The notes: generated by a model from the sequence alone, not told the origin. DNA of 64,000 nt from Psychromonas sp. CD1 (GCF_002239585.1 NZ_NDFH01000003.1:1178001-1242000); one strand, 5' to 3'; positions 30,373 through 41,463 are shown, counted from the stretch's first letter. Translations and numbers: made by a program.

Positions 30373-30678
30373 GTGACTGAAAACTTTTTGCGCTTATCAG
30401 GCTGTATTACTGAAAAACCTACGTTTAAAGTAAGCCCGAGTGGTGTTGGACATTGCTATTTTACACTTGAGCATCGTTCTGTGCAAAAAGAAGCCGAGCT
30501 ACCACGCAACGTATATTGTTATATGCATATCGTTATTAGTGGAACACTCGCTACTCAGTTAAAAAATAAATTATCGAAAGGGATGCAACTAAGGATAAGT
30601 GGCTTTATCGCTTATCAGAAAAGTGCCAATAATATTGGTAAACTAGTGTTGCATGCTCAGTACATAGAACAAATTTGA
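30373..30678 (+). CDS. priB: Primosomal replication protein N (PriB)
   Basis: PriB is a small OB-fold protein that stabilises PriA on DNA during replication restart. It has 101 residues with a GTG start, eight bases after rpsF. Matching features are NFLRLSGCITEKP, FTLEHRS and a C-terminal LVLHAQYIEQI. Its place between rpsF and rpsR is the classical location. It shares ancestry with ssb, which this window also encodes. Confidence 0.95.
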   Translation: MTENFLRLSGCITEKPTFKVSPSGVGHCYFTLEHRSVQKEAELPRNVYCYMHIVISGTLATQLKNKLSKGMQLRISGFIAYQKSANNIGKLVLHAQYIEQI

Positions 30679-30915
<237 letters not shown>

Positions 30916-30931
30916 ATAGGAGCTATATATT

Positions 30932-31387
30932 ATGGAAATTATCCTACAAGATACAGTTGCTAACCTTGGTAAACTTGGCGATAAAGTAAATGTTAAATCA
31001 GGTTACGCTCGTAACTTCCTTTTTCCACAGCAAAAAGCGGTTCCTGCAAACAAAGCTAACTTAGAAGCTTTTGAAGCACGCCGTGCTGATCTAGAAGCGA
31101 AGCAAGCGGCAAACTTAACTGCAGCGACAGAACGTGGCGCAAGCATTGATGCATTAGAAGTGATAACTATCACATCTAAAGCTGGTGATGAAGGCAAACT
31201 GTTCGGTTCAATCGGTACACGTGATATTGCTAATGCAATCACAGCTGCTGGCATTGCTGTTGTTAAGAGTGAAGTTCGTCTTCCTGAAGGCGCTTTACGT
31301 CACACTGGTACTTATGATGTTACAATTTTTGTACATTCAGAGGTTACTAGCATTGTGAATATTGAAGTGGTTGCAGCAGCTAAATAG
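30932..31387 (+). CDS. rplI: 50S ribosomal protein L9
   Basis: L9 binds 23S rRNA and reaches away from the ribosome on a long helix. 151 residues: the N-terminal domain [32 protein letters not shown], the connecting helix ([17 protein letters not shown]) and a C-terminal domain ending [12 protein letters not shown]. It closes the rpsF operon and is followed by a clear terminator. Confidence 0.97.
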   Translation: MEIILQDTVANLGKLGDKVNVKSGYARNFLFPQQKAVPANKANLEAFEARRADLEAKQAANLTAATERGASIDALEVITITSKAGDEGKLFGSIGTRDIANAITAAGIAVVKSEVRLPEGALRHTGTYDVTIFVHSEVTSIVNIEVVAAAK

Positions 31388-31413
31388 CTCGCAGTTATAT
31401 ACTTTAATCAAAG

Positions 31414-31441
31414 TACCTGCCTTTGTGCAGGTATTTTTTTA
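31414..31441 (+). terminator. Terminator of the rpsF-priB-rpsR-rplI operon
   Basis: TACCTGC (31414-31420) pairs with GCAGGTA (31427-31433) around a six-base loop, followed by a run of T. Confidence 0.9.
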
Positions 31442-31695
31442 TCGAAAAAACGAGAATATAAACTGAATATAATGTTTCGTTGAAGATATAAACTTATTAG
31501 CAGAGCACACCCAGTGCCATCTACCCCACTCATCAAGTTATTTTAAGATAAGCACGCATAAATTCAAAAAAACACCATCTCTGCGCACAACGATAATTCT
31601 AATTTTAACCTCGACCTTATGCACTCAAATAAATAAGTCACACTGCCCGATTTGTGGTGCGATACACGAGCAGCAGTGCCTTAATATAATTTCAA
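31442..31695. other. Gene-free stretch after the rpsF operon
   Basis: No open frame of note, no tRNA. CACTGC and GCAGTG at about 31641 and 31673 could form a weak long-loop hairpin near the end of the kup remnant, but no T run follows in its direction. I see nothing else. Confidence 0.4.
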
Positions 31696-32600
<905 letters not shown>

Positions 32601-32699
32601 TCAAGCTCTCTTGATCACCTATAATTTCAAATAGACATAACCTTGTCTATATAGGACGTTTGCATGTAGATATATCTTGCTATATCTTCAGTAAAAAAC

Positions 32700-33137
32700 T
32701 TAAATTCCATCTTCATCTGTTTTTTGGGGTTCTTTTGATTTTTTTAATTCATCCTTTAGACAAGTCATACCGCGATGGCCTGATGCCAGTGAAAAATCTT
32801 GAAAATTAGTTATAGTCAACTCGTCTCGTTCTAATAAGCTTTCTAAAATCATTTGTAAATTACAACCGGTTATGACTTCAACTTTCTGTTTTGCTAGAGC
32901 AATCATAGATGCGGTTCTAAAAGGTGTTCCGCCTAATAAATCAGTTAAAAAAATGACGCCATCGCCACTATCTACCTCTGTAAATGCCTTTTTAAATTGG
33001 CACTCTAATAATTCACTTGTTGATTCTTCAGGAAAATCAATAGCTTTAACTTGCTCTTGCTGACCAACGATTTGTAACATGGCTTTTTCCATCCCACTGG
33101 CAAATCCCCCATGTCCACTAATGATGACACCTAACAT
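32700..33137 (-). CDS. agaF: PTS mannose-family EIIA, GalNAc type (AgaF)
   Basis: Cytoplasmic phosphocarrier of a mannose-family PTS. The 145 residues carry the phosphorylation site His9 in ISGHGGFASGM and the segment FLTDLLGGTPFRTAS. It accepts phosphate from HPr and passes it to EIIB (AgaV). It is the last intact gene of agaVWEF and lies about 55 bases after the EIID gene. Confidence 0.88.
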   Translation of the reverse strand: MLGVIISGHGGFASGMEKAMLQIVGQQEQVKAIDFPEESTSELLECQFKKAFTEVDSGDGVIFLTDLLGGTPFRTASMIALAKQKVEVITGCNLQMILESLLERDELTITNFQDFSLASGHRGMTCLKDELKKSKEPQKTDEDGI

Positions 33138-33192
33138 AACCTCTCCTTTTTTTGCAGTAGCAGAATTTTCATTCTGCTACTTATCTGCTTTC

Positions 33193-34038
33193 TTATAAGA
33201 AACCTGCATATTTTCCAGCAACACCTAACACCATAGTAAACATAATGAGTTTTACTGGACTCCAACCTCGTTTTACTAAAGCGTACATAATTAGCGTGTA
33301 GACTAAAGGTAGAAATGCTGGCATTAATTTATCAAGAACATCCGTTTGTAATTTCACCACCGCATCGCCCGCATTAATTTCTAATGTGGTTGATAAGCGG
33401 ACATAAGTTGCCACTAAAGCGCCAATAACGGTGATCCCGACAATGGCGGCCGCATGAGCTACTTTTTTAGTATTGGCTTTAATTAATGGGATAGCCTTTA
33501 CCCCCATTCGATAGGCATAATGCGCTAAACCAAAACGTAAAGTGAAATGCACGACGTTGAACATAATAAAGAATAAAATAGCCCCCATGATTGAGCCACG
33601 TAAGGCTAAATCTGCACCAATACCACCACAAATCGGTAATAAGGTTAGCCAGAACATCGCATCGCCAATCCCACCTAATGGAGAGGCAACCGCAATTTTC
33701 GTATTTTGAATACTTGAGACATCCTGCTTAGAGCGCTCCATCGCCAAAATAATACCCATTACAAACGTCACTAAAAAAGGATGTGTGTTCAAAAATCCCA
33801 TGTGACCTTTCATCGACTTTGCTAAATCATTTTTATTAGTATGAATTTTTTTCAACGCTGGCAATATGCCGTATAACCAACCGCCAGCTTGCATACGTTC
33901 ATAGTTAAAAGATGCCTGCAAGAGTAAAGAGCGCCAAGCCATTTTATTAATATCCGCAGTAGTAAGCTCTGCACCTATAGATTGATCTTCATATTCATTT
34001 GCATCGATCAATGCATTTTTTTCTGTATTAGATCCCAT
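33193..34038 (-). CDS. agaE: PTS mannose-family EIID, GalNAc type (AgaE)
   Basis: Membrane component that forms the sugar channel with EIIC. The start MGSNTEKNALID and the segment LLLQASFNYERMQAGGWLYG, then LGGIGDAMFWLTLLPICGGIG, are EIID hallmarks. I chose the third of three adjacent candidate starts because AGGAG lies seven bases upstream and the family begins MGS; the protein is then 281 residues. The gene overlaps the end of agaW, indicating translational coupling. Confidence 0.88.
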   Translation of the reverse strand: MGSNTEKNALIDANEYEDQSIGAELTTADINKMAWRSLLLQASFNYERMQAGGWLYGILPALKKIHTNKNDLAKSMKGHMGFLNTHPFLVTFVMGIILAMERSKQDVSSIQNTKIAVASPLGGIGDAMFWLTLLPICGGIGADLALRGSIMGAILFFIMFNVVHFTLRFGLAHYAYRMGVKAIPLIKANTKKVAHAAAIVGITVIGALVATYVRLSTTLEINAGDAVVKLQTDVLDKLMPAFLPLVYTLIMYALVKRGWSPVKLIMFTMVLGVAGKYAGFL

Positions 34039-34801
34039 CATCAAGCTCCTCGTTTTTTACCGTTGCGGCCGTTTCATCTTTCTTCATAAAATCGATTAAA
34101 GCCATCGCCAGCGCTGCACATGCAATCGCTAAAATAGGAAGCTGTAACCAAGCTGCCGCAACAAAACCTAAGATAAAATAAGGTATATAAATATTCTTCA
34201 TCATGATTTTCATTAAAATAGCGAAACCTACAGCGGGCATTATCCCCCCCGCAACGCCGAGTCCATCAATCAGATTTTTAGGTAACGCTTCAACGAACGC
34301 ACCGGCATGCTCTGCACCAAAATAAATCGGTAAAAAAGCACAGAAAAAGTAAAAAACACCCAAAACAAGCAAGCCAAAATAATTAACTAGCTCAATACCT
34401 CGAGTATTTGCATCGTCAGCAAAATCATCACATTTAGACATCATGGGTGACATGGCAGAGAACAATAAAGTAATACCCATCTGAACGGCTACAGCAAAAG
34501 GTACCGCAATACCGACTGCAACTTCAGCAGAAACCCCCGTTGTAATAGCAAACGTAGCGCCAACAATGGTACCAATGATCACATTCGGAGGCTGTGCGCC
34601 TGCAAGAGGAGCAAGACCCATCCAAACAAGCTCTAAGGTTCCCCCAACTAAAATTCCCGTTTGTAGATCGCCTAACACCAAACCAACAAGTGGACCTAAT
34701 ACTACCGGCCGATGCATATGTGTTAAGCCATTAAATAAATCTAAGCCTGCTATAAAAGCAAGTAGGCCAAGTATAAAGGCCTGTATGATGCTAATTTCCA
34801 T
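34028..34801 (-). CDS. agaW: PTS mannose-family EIIC, GalNAc type (AgaW)
   Basis: Sugar-binding membrane permease of the PTS, 257 residues with several helices. The segments GLTHMHRPVVLGPLVGLVLGD, GGTLELVWMGLAPLAGAQPPN and IIGTIVGATFAI are almost the E. coli AgaW sequence as I recall it. Located between the EIIB and EIID genes, overlapping the latter. Confidence 0.88.
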   Translation of the reverse strand: MEISIIQAFILGLLAFIAGLDLFNGLTHMHRPVVLGPLVGLVLGDLQTGILVGGTLELVWMGLAPLAGAQPPNVIIGTIVGATFAITTGVSAEVAVGIAVPFAVAVQMGITLLFSAMSPMMSKCDDFADDANTRGIELVNYFGLLVLGVFYFFCAFLPIYFGAEHAGAFVEALPKNLIDGLGVAGGIMPAVGFAILMKIMMKNIYIPYFILGFVAAAWLQLPILAIACAALAMALIDFMKKDETAATVKNEELDDGI

Positions 34802-34816
34802 ACTTCATTTCCCCTA

Positions 34817-35290
34817 TTAGAGTAAGTTATAAAGATCTATTTCTTTTTCTGTCGGCACACCCTGTATAAAGCTTTCAATGCCCTTTTCTTGTAAGGCCTT
34901 AAAGGCACTAATATCGTCTTTATCCACAGAAACTGTCTTGTGTATTTGCTCTTTACCTTGACAGAAATGCATATTTCCCACATTTATTCTGGAAATTTCG
35001 ACGCCACCATTGACTAGAGTTAAAAAATCACTAGGTGTTTTACATACCAATAATATTTTTTGTCTATCGGCAGCCTTATGAATAGTGTCAATGGTTTTTT
35101 GTAAACTCCAAAAACGTATCCCAATACCATCTGCAACGACCATTTCCATTAAATTTTTCTGGATTTCATCTTTAGCGACTGCATCGTTAGCAACGATAAC
35201 CAAATTGGCATTCACAAAGCCAACCCATTGCACTCCAACTTGCCCATGTACCAAGCGTTCATCAATACGACTTAACACTATATTTGCCAT
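34817..35290 (-). CDS. agaV: PTS mannose-family EIIB, GalNAc type (AgaV)
   Basis: Cytoplasmic phosphotransfer domain of 157 residues; the phosphorylated residue is His15 in RIDERLVHGQVGVQW. Other strong matches to AgaV are NLMEMVVADGIGIRFW, AADRQKILLVCKTPSDFLTLV and INVGNMH. First gene of agaVWEF, transcribed away from agaR. The close match to AgaV favours N-acetylgalactosamine over mannose or sorbose as substrate; this is inference. Confidence 0.88.
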   Translation of the reverse strand: MANIVLSRIDERLVHGQVGVQWVGFVNANLVIVANDAVAKDEIQKNLMEMVVADGIGIRFWSLQKTIDTIHKAADRQKILLVCKTPSDFLTLVNGGVEISRINVGNMHFCQGKEQIHKTVSVDKDDISAFKALQEKGIESFIQGVPTEKEIDLYNLL

Positions 35291-35601
35291 TGATCAGTCC
35301 TTTTTATATATGCTATGAAATAAAAAGTACCTCTTAAAAGGTGGCGCTATTTGCCAATTTTAGCCTTTAAAATAAAAGCGCTTTTTATTGCTGAGCCTAC
35401 ACAATACAACGAAAGAAACAAAACTAAAATGAAAGCAATGCAGTAGTTGGCCTCACGTCACAATAAAGGCAACAAAACAAAGGGAAGTGAAAGAAAGGCC
35501 TTCTTTTTTGAAGTTTTATTGTTTTTGTAATTCGAGTTTATCGATTATTTTACTTCGCTTCCCTTTTGAAAAGATCAACGTATACTGTAAAAAAAGGCGT
35601 A
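35291..35601. promoter_or_regulatory. Divergent agaV/agaR control region with candidate AgaR sites
   Basis: Purine-rich GAAA repeats occur at 35410-35435 (beginning CGAAAGAAACAAAAC) and 35485-35498 (AAGTGAAAGAAAGG). Read on the other strand they are CTTTC/GTTT-type repeats, like the direct-repeat operators of DeoR-family AgaR. They lie between the divergent regulator and PTS operon, where operators belong. The assignment is by pattern only. Confidence 0.5.
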
Positions 35602-36396
35602 ATGGGTAACTTTATTAATATGAAAACAACAAGTGAAAGGCGTGAATTGATTCTTTTTCATCTGCACCAAAAAGGCAGTGTTCAAGTAGCAGATTTAGCC
35701 GAAATGTTTAATGTCTCAACAGTAACAATTCGCAATGATCTAGGCGCGCTTGAGAATAAAGGCATCGTTACACGTGCTTATGGAGGGGCTTATTTAAATA
35801 AAGAAAATATTAGCCTAACCGAATACAGCATGGATCAAAAAACAAAATTTAATGATGTCATTAAACAACGCATTGGTAAATTGGCTGCGAGCCTTATCAA
35901 TGAAGGTGACTCGATTATTCTTGATTCGGGCACTACGACGTCACAAATAGCAGAACATTTACAGAATATAAAAAATGTCATCGCTATGACTAATGCTATC
36001 AACGTCGCCAATGCCCTCATTAAGGCACCCGGCATAGAAATACTTATAACAGGCGGGCATTTACGCCGTAAATCACTCTCTTTTTTTGGCGCTCAAGCAG
36101 AACAATCCTTGCGACTCTATCACTTCAATAAATTATTTCTTGGGGTTGATGGCTTTCATTTAGAAAAAGGTATTAGTACCCATAATGAGCAAGAAGCACA
36201 ATTAAATAGAGCGATGTGTGATGTAGCAGATGAAATTATTGTCGTGACCGACTCATCTAAATTTTCAAATATTAGCCTACATAAAATACTTGATTCTATA
36301 CAGGTCAACACAGTGATCACCGATAACGGCATAGCAGAAAAAGATTTACTTGGCTTACAAAAACTCGGTATTAAAGTACTTTTAGTCGATAAATAA
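35602..36396 (+). CDS. agaR: DeoR-family transcriptional repressor AgaR
   Basis: Represses GalNAc/galactosamine genes until a sugar phosphate binds. The helix-turn-helix (GSVQVADLAEMFNVSTVTIRND) lies at about residues 25-47. The sugar-phosphate sensor domain includes ILDSGTTTSQIAEHL, AMTNAINVANAL, LITGGHLRRKSLSFFG and VVTDSSKF. The match to E. coli AgaR runs full length. I start at the ATG with AAGG five bases before it (264 residues); the frame is open back to a TTG at 35566. It is divergent from agaV. Confidence 0.9.
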   Translation: MGNFINMKTTSERRELILFHLHQKGSVQVADLAEMFNVSTVTIRNDLGALENKGIVTRAYGGAYLNKENISLTEYSMDQKTKFNDVIKQRIGKLAASLINEGDSIILDSGTTTSQIAEHLQNIKNVIAMTNAINVANALIKAPGIEILITGGHLRRKSLSFFGAQAEQSLRLYHFNKLFLGVDGFHLEKGISTHNEQEAQLNRAMCDVADEIIVVTDSSKFSNISLHKILDSIQVNTVITDNGIAEKDLLGLQKLGIKVLLVDK

Positions 36397-36453
36397 TGGT
36401 ATTGATTTGTTATTGAAATAAATGCAGACAAAAAAACATTTAATATTCAACAT

Positions 36454-36486
36454 ATAAAAAGGGTGCTAATACAGCACCCTTTTTAT
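36454..36486. terminator. Bidirectional terminator between agaR and lysS
   Basis: A 14-bp stem (36454-36467 with 36473-36486) around the loop AATAC. A and T runs at the ends serve both convergent genes. Confidence 0.92.
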
Positions 36487-36491
36487 ACTAT

Positions 36492-38009
36492 TTATTTAGA
36501 TTGTGGACGCATATGAGGGAAAAGTAATACATCACGAATAGTATGACTATCGGTAAATAACATCACTAAACGATCGATTCCAATACCCTCTCCTGCCGTT
36601 GGTGGTAAACCATGCTCTAACGCGATAATGTAATCCGCATCGTAAAACATAGCTTCATCATCACCAGCATCTTTTTGTGCCACTTGATCTCTAAAGCGTT
36701 GAGCTTGATCTTGTGCGTCATTAAGCTCAGAGAAACCATTAGCCAATTCGCGGCCACCCACAAAGAATTCAAAACGGTCGGTGACTTCTGGATCATTATC
36801 ACTACGACGCGCTAACGGCGAAACTTCTGCAGGATACGCTGTAATGAAAGTCGGTTGCATTAATTTATGCTCTGCTTTTTCTTCAAATATCTCAGTCAGT
36901 ACTTTTCCGGCACCCCAATTATCTTTTAAATGGATATTTAAACGCTTGGCTAATGCTTGTAAGGCTTGCATGCCCTCTAAATCTTCGGCTTTAATGTCAT
37001 CATTATAGACAAGAATAGATTCCTTCATTGTCATACGAATAAACGGTTTACCAAAATCAAATTCGTGCTCACCATATTTAACCAAACTTGAGCCTAAAAC
37101 AGTTTCTGTAATATGACGCAACATATCTTCGGTCAAGTTCATCAAGTCAATGTAATCTGCATATGCTTGATAAAATTCAATCATGGTGAATTCAGGATTA
37201 TGCCGTGTAGACGTCCCTTCATTACGGAAGCTACGGTTTATCTCAAACACACGTTCAAAACCACCTACAACTAATCGCTTCAGGTTAAGTTCTGGCGCAA
37301 TACGTAAATACATAGGTAAATTAAGTGCATTATGGAATGTTTCAAAAGGTTTAGCCGTCGCGCCTCCAGGGATAGCTTGCAACATTGGAGTTTCAACTTC
37401 CATAAAATCACGATCATTTAAATATTGACGTATCGCAGTTATTATTTTATTGCGTAAGATAAAAGTTCGACGAGAATCAGCATTAACAATTAAATCTAAA
37501 TAACGTTGACGATAACGCGACTCAATATCTGTTAAACCATGAAATTTATCAGGTAAAGGACGCAATGCTTTCGTCAATATACGAATTTCAGAAACTTTAA
37601 TGCTCAATTCATTCGTTTTTGTTTTAAATAAACGGCCTTTAGCGCCAATAATGTCGCCTAAATCCCATTTTTTGAATTCCGTATTATAAAAATCGGGGGC
37701 TAAGTTATCACGTACAACATAGACTTGGATGCGTCCGCCCATGTCTTGAATGGTAGCAAAACTTGCTTTTCCCATAATACGACGAGTCATCATGCGACCC
37801 GCTATGCTAACCTCAACGGCAAGATCATCAAGTTCATCTTTTGTCTTTGCATCATATTTAGCATGAAGTTCATCAGAAATATTTTTCCGACGAAAATCAT
37901 TTGGAAATGCATTGCCTTTTTCACGCATCGCATCGAGCTTAGCTAAACGTTGCGCTAAAATTTCATTTATTTGTTCTGTCGGTAACTCACTTTTCTGTTG
38001 CTCTGCCAT
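36492..38009 (-). CDS. lysS: Lysyl-tRNA synthetase (class II)
   Basis: Charges tRNA-Lys with lysine. 505 residues, equal to E. coli LysS. It has the N-terminal OB-fold anticodon-binding domain (residues about 60-170), motif 2 ([21 protein letters not shown]) and motif 3 ([14 protein letters not shown]). Located just downstream of prfB on the same strand, as in E. coli. Confidence 0.97.
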   Translation of the reverse strand: MAEQQKSELPTEQINEILAQRLAKLDAMREKGNAFPNDFRRKNISDELHAKYDAKTKDELDDLAVEVSIAGRMMTRRIMGKASFATIQDMGGRIQVYVVRDNLAPDFYNTEFKKWDLGDIIGAKGRLFKTKTNELSIKVSEIRILTKALRPLPDKFHGLTDIESRYRQRYLDLIVNADSRRTFILRNKIITAIRQYLNDRDFMEVETPMLQAIPGGATAKPFETFHNALNLPMYLRIAPELNLKRLVVGGFERVFEINRSFRNEGTSTRHNPEFTMIEFYQAYADYIDLMNLTEDMLRHITETVLGSSLVKYGEHEFDFGKPFIRMTMKESILVYNDDIKAEDLEGMQALQALAKRLNIHLKDNWGAGKVLTEIFEEKAEHKLMQPTFITAYPAEVSPLARRSDNDPEVTDRFEFFVGGRELANGFSELNDAQDQAQRFRDQVAQKDAGDDEAMFYDADYIIALEHGLPPTAGEGIGIDRLVMLFTDSHTIRDVLLFPHMRPQSK

Positions 38010-38061
38010 TATTATTCCTTATTCCGTTGTTATTCAATGTACTGCTACTCGAGCAGTCTAT

Positions 38062-39160
38062 CTAAAGCCCCAATTTTAAACTGGCTTCTATAAATTTATT
38101 CAATCCACCATCAAGAACGCGTTGTGGATTACGACTTTCGATGCCGGTTCTTAAATCTTTTATGCGCGCATCATCTAAAATATAAGAGCGAATTTGACTA
38201 CCCCAGCCAATATCTGATTTATTATCTTCGCTTATCTGCTTTTCTGCATTTTGTATCTGTAGCTCATGATCATACAGTTTCGCTTTTAATTGCTTCATTG
38301 CTTGATCTTTATTTTTATGCTGCGATCGATCATTTTGACATTGCACCACTATATTAGTGGGTAAATGGGTGATACGTACCGCAGATTCAGTGGTATTAAC
38401 ATGCTGCCCACCGGCTCCCGATGCTCGATAAACATCAATACGCAACTCCGCAGGATTAATCACAATATCAATATTATCTTCCACTTCAGGATAAACAAAA
38501 GCAGACGCAAAAGATGTATGCCGTTTTCCCGAAGAATCAAAGGGCGATTTACGCACTAAACGATGTACACCAGTTTCAGTTCGTAACCAACCATAAGCGT
38601 ATTCACCTGAGAAGTGGATTGTCGCACCTTTTATACCCGCAACATCTCCGGCAGAAACCTCGATTAACTCGGTTTTATAACCATTGGCTTCACCCCAACG
38701 TAGATACATACGCAATAGTATATTTGCCCAATCTTGCGCTTCGGTGCCACCAGATCCAGATTGAATATCTAAATAACAAGAGCAACTATCATTTTTTCCC
38801 GAAAACATACGACGAAATTCGAGCACTTCTAGTTTTTTCTCCAACGCCTGTATTTCATTACGCGCTTCATCAAAGGTCTCTTGATCCTCTTCTTCAACAG
38901 CAAGTTCAATTAACATCTGAACTTCATCGCACCCTGTTTCTAGTGCTTTAATCGTATCAACGATAAGTTCTAATGCACTGCGCTCTTTGCCCAACGCTTG
39001 CGCTCTGTCAGGTTTATCCCAGACTTCCGGTGACTCAAGCTCACGTATGACTTCTTCTAAACGTTCCCCTTTGGCATCGTAGTCAAAGATACCCCCTAAG
39101 TAATTCTGCGCGCTCAGAAAGCTCTTTTACTTTATGTAAAACAGGATTAATTTCAAACAT
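38062..39160 (-). CDS. prfB: Peptide chain release factor 2, with programmed +1 frameshift
   Basis: RF2 recognises UGA and UAA. Codons 1-25 ([20 protein letters not shown] and LRGYL) end at an in-frame TGA (39085-39083); after a +1 shift translation continues DYDAK and runs to 38062, for 365 residues in all, the E. coli length. The SPF tripeptide (RKSPFDS) and the GGQ motif (GAGGQHVN) are present. The ATG has AGAGG upstream. The frameshift autoregulates RF2: low RF2 slows UGA decoding and favours the shift. Forms a unit with lysS. Confidence 0.96.
39083..39097 (-). promoter_or_regulatory. prfB: prfB programmed frameshift site
   Basis: Read on the minus strand the sequence is AGGGGGTATCTTTGAC. 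It combines an internal Shine-Dalgarno-like AGGGGG, a three-base spacer, the slippery CTT and the stop TGA followed by C. It has the same design as the E. coli RF2 site. Confidence 0.97.
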
Positions 39161-39498
39161 CAAAGCCTCTATTTGTTCGATGGTAAAAAGAAGACGAATT
39201 TTAACCAATATCTGTATAAATATATAGTCACTTAGAACGTTTTTAATTAACTTAACAGCATAAAAAGGTTTTTTTATACGATTCCATATAAAAAATAATA
39301 GACTCAAACTCATATCTCAAATATAACACTTGTAATATTTACTTTGTAATGAAATTTAGATGATTAAAACTCTGCACATTCTTCAAAAAACCGTTATCCT
39401 CTTTATATACACATGCAGTGTTTACCCTTTAGAATTCCAGTGAAGAACTGAAAAAATCTTTAGAGGTAAAATCCCCATCCCATTTTTAAGGATCTAAT
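39161..39498. other. Gene-free interval between prfB and the small membrane protein gene
   Basis: AT-rich, 338 bases, expected to hold the divergent promoters. No convincing RNA gene or further open frame. Confidence 0.4.
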
Positions 39499-39708
39499 AT
39501 GTTTGAACTAGGTGCATTCCTACTTTCGGTCTTTGTTATCTTTATGTTTGGAATTTCAGTGCTTAGTTTAAGTGCGATAGCCGTTATCATGTTTGTGGGA
39601 TTTATTCTATTAAGCACTATTAGCTTCATTTTTAAATTTGGATTTTGGATCATACTCGCGCTCTGTCTCTATTACTTCTTTTTCACTGACGATTCAAAAA
39701 AGCCTTAA
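39499..39708 (+). CDS. Small inner-membrane protein, PspG-like
   Basis: 69 residues, almost entirely hydrophobic with two membrane segments and a short charged tail (TDDSKKP). The layout MFELxxFxLSVFVIFMFGISVLSL resembles PspG, an envelope-stress (phage shock) protein, which begins similarly and has two helices. A clear ribosome site (AAGGATCTAAT) precedes the ATG. I did not find the sigma-54 promoter that controls pspG in E. coli, so the assignment is tentative. Confidence 0.55.
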   Translation: MFELGAFLLSVFVIFMFGISVLSLSAIAVIMFVGFILLSTISFIFKFGFWIILALCLYYFFFTDDSKKP

Positions 39709-40006
39709 AAATACAATGTAAAATGAGACTCACACACTTGGCATCGGTTTTGCTTGTTTATACTACAACGTTCAACACAGGAAAAAACCGTCTATTAAAC
39801 ATCAAGACCTGATGCATCGAAATATAAATAAAAAAAAGCCGTGTGATACTCATGTTAATATTTTACAAATACTTATTGCAACTTATTTACACTTCGTGCT
39901 ATTAAATGAAACATATAAATATCTGAGTAATATGCATTTATTCTTGAACCCTTTATAAAACGTATTATTAATAACATTACACTCTTTAAATTATCTAGGA
40001 ATTATA
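39709..40006. other. Gene-free interval
   Basis: 298 AT-rich bases between the small membrane protein gene and the truncated barrel gene. No RNA gene, repeat or strong hairpin was recognised. Confidence 0.35.
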
Positions 40007-40276
40007 ATGAAAAAACAACTATGTGCCATCGCCATTGCTAGCCTTCTTAGCACTTCTGCTTTCGCCGATAATATTGGTGTTTTCGCAGGACTTGATTACA
40101 ATACAACAAACAATAGTTACCCTAACAGTAGCGTTGGCGATAGTAATAATTATTCTGGCTATATTGCTTTTGAGCATTTTATCCCTCTTATTCCCAACGT
40201 TAAATTAAAATATTCCACGTTAGATGCTGATCTAGAGAATATTCCAGGCATCTATATTTTGTTATATTACAGTTAA
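40007..40276 (+). pseudogene. Truncated outer-membrane beta-barrel protein
   Basis: 89 residues. A signal peptide (MKKQLCAIAIASLLSTSAFA) is followed by barrel-like sequence (NIGVFAGLDYN and YSGYIAFEHFIPLIPNVKLKYSTLDADL) typical of the start of TIGR04219-type outer-membrane proteins, which are usually more than 200 residues. The frame ends at an early stop after an unrelated tail, and a terminator follows. The rest of the barrel is missing, so a deletion or truncation is likely. Confidence 0.7.
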
Positions 40277-40279
40277 AAA

Positions 40280-40304
40280 AAACCTAAGCGTAGAGCTTAG
40301 GTTT
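40280..40304. terminator. Bidirectional terminator before kdgM-type gene
   Basis: AAACCTAAGC (40280-40289) pairs with GCTTAGGTTT (40295-40304), loop GTAGA, with A and T runs on either side. It separates convergent genes. Confidence 0.85.
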
Positions 40305-40326
40305 TAACCGGTTAAAAAACTAATAA

Positions 40327-41064
40327 TTAGAATGCGTAAGTTGCGCCCATAACTAATACGTTGTTATTATGCCCATAAGTGTCTTTAACACTATCTTGCT
40401 GATTACGGTACTCAACATAAGGTTGCACACCATTACGAGTCCATGTTGCGCGTAATTCATGCTCCATAGAGTTTCGCTTCGTATCTCCCTCATTAATATA
40501 AAACACATTGTTGTATTTTATATTAAGCGCTAAATCAGTGAATGAATAAGCTATGTTGTTATCAAAACGGATTTTATCATTGGTGATGTCTTTTCCATTT
40601 TCAGCGATATTATCATAGGCTTGAATTTGGTAACGAGTCCGGTTAGAGATAGATATTCCGTTAGAAAAGTTGTAACCGATTTTGACTAAAGGGCGATATT
40701 CAGTTGCTTTTCCATCGTGTAAGAGTTGGTGATAACCCGCAGCAACCCATAGTTTATTGCTTAAGTTAAACATTTGTTCAACACCAATAGTGATATATGC
40801 AGGGGATGCGTTAGATATTGTTATTCCTTTATCGTTAAGGGATGTTGTTGTCTGACCTAATTGAATTGCATCAAATTCAACGAGTAATGTTGTTCCAGAA
40901 TCAAATGTATGACCAGTCTCTAAGGTAGAGGTGGTATCTGCACCATTAAAATCGGCACGATCATGAATTTGAATATTACCGGTAATGTAAGAGGAGCCTG
41001 CAGCAAAAACCATTGGGGTGATTAATATTGAGGTGCAAGCAAGTGCCAATGTTATTTTTTTCAT
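40327..41064 (-). CDS. KdgM-family outer-membrane porin
   Basis: 245 residues with a signal peptide (MKKITLALACTSILITPMVFA) and a beta-barrel ending VMGATYAF, with the terminal Phe needed for outer-membrane insertion. Strand patterns such as WVAAGYHQLLHDG, PLVKIGYNFSNGISISNRTRYQ and EHELRATWTRNGVQPYVEYRNQ match the oligogalacturonate-specific monomeric porins (KdgM). Relatives take up acidic oligosaccharides such as pectin or alginate fragments. No polysaccharide lyase gene is near, so the substrate is open. Confidence 0.85.
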   Translation of the reverse strand: MKKITLALACTSILITPMVFAAGSSYITGNIQIHDRADFNGADTTSTLETGHTFDSGTTLLVEFDAIQLGQTTTSLNDKGITISNASPAYITIGVEQMFNLSNKLWVAAGYHQLLHDGKATEYRPLVKIGYNFSNGISISNRTRYQIQAYDNIAENGKDITNDKIRFDNNIAYSFTDLALNIKYNNVFYINEGDTKRNSMEHELRATWTRNGVQPYVEYRNQQDSVKDTYGHNNNVLVMGATYAF

Positions 41065-41463
41065 TATTTAATACCTTTTTATGTTTAAGATTAGAATTCT
41101 CGGATAGAAATATACTGATAGCATGTTGGCAAGGCGGTTTGATATATGCTTATGTCTGAATCTATCTTATCTCGTCTGTGTTGTTATTTGGATGTAAAAT
41201 AATAATTAGACATTTGTTATAAGATGAGTTTATATCTTTAATCTACAATTTTTTCTTTGATCATGCAATACTGCTGGTTATGTACCGATTACCTGTCGCT
41301 GTCTGATATTTTGTAGAAAGGGAGAAATCACCAATAGATATTGTGATCTTTTCGTTAACTGTTCTTTGATTTTTATGTAAAAATTGAATATATTTCAGGG
41401 CTCTGCACCGTATATTGAAAGTCCAATTAATATATAAACAAGATGGGTATAAAAAACACATAA
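41065..41463. other. Gene-free interval upstream of the KdgM-type porin
   Basis: About 400 AT-rich bases. They should contain the porin promoter. I looked for a KdgR-like palindrome and did not find one. No other feature recognised. Confidence 0.4.
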
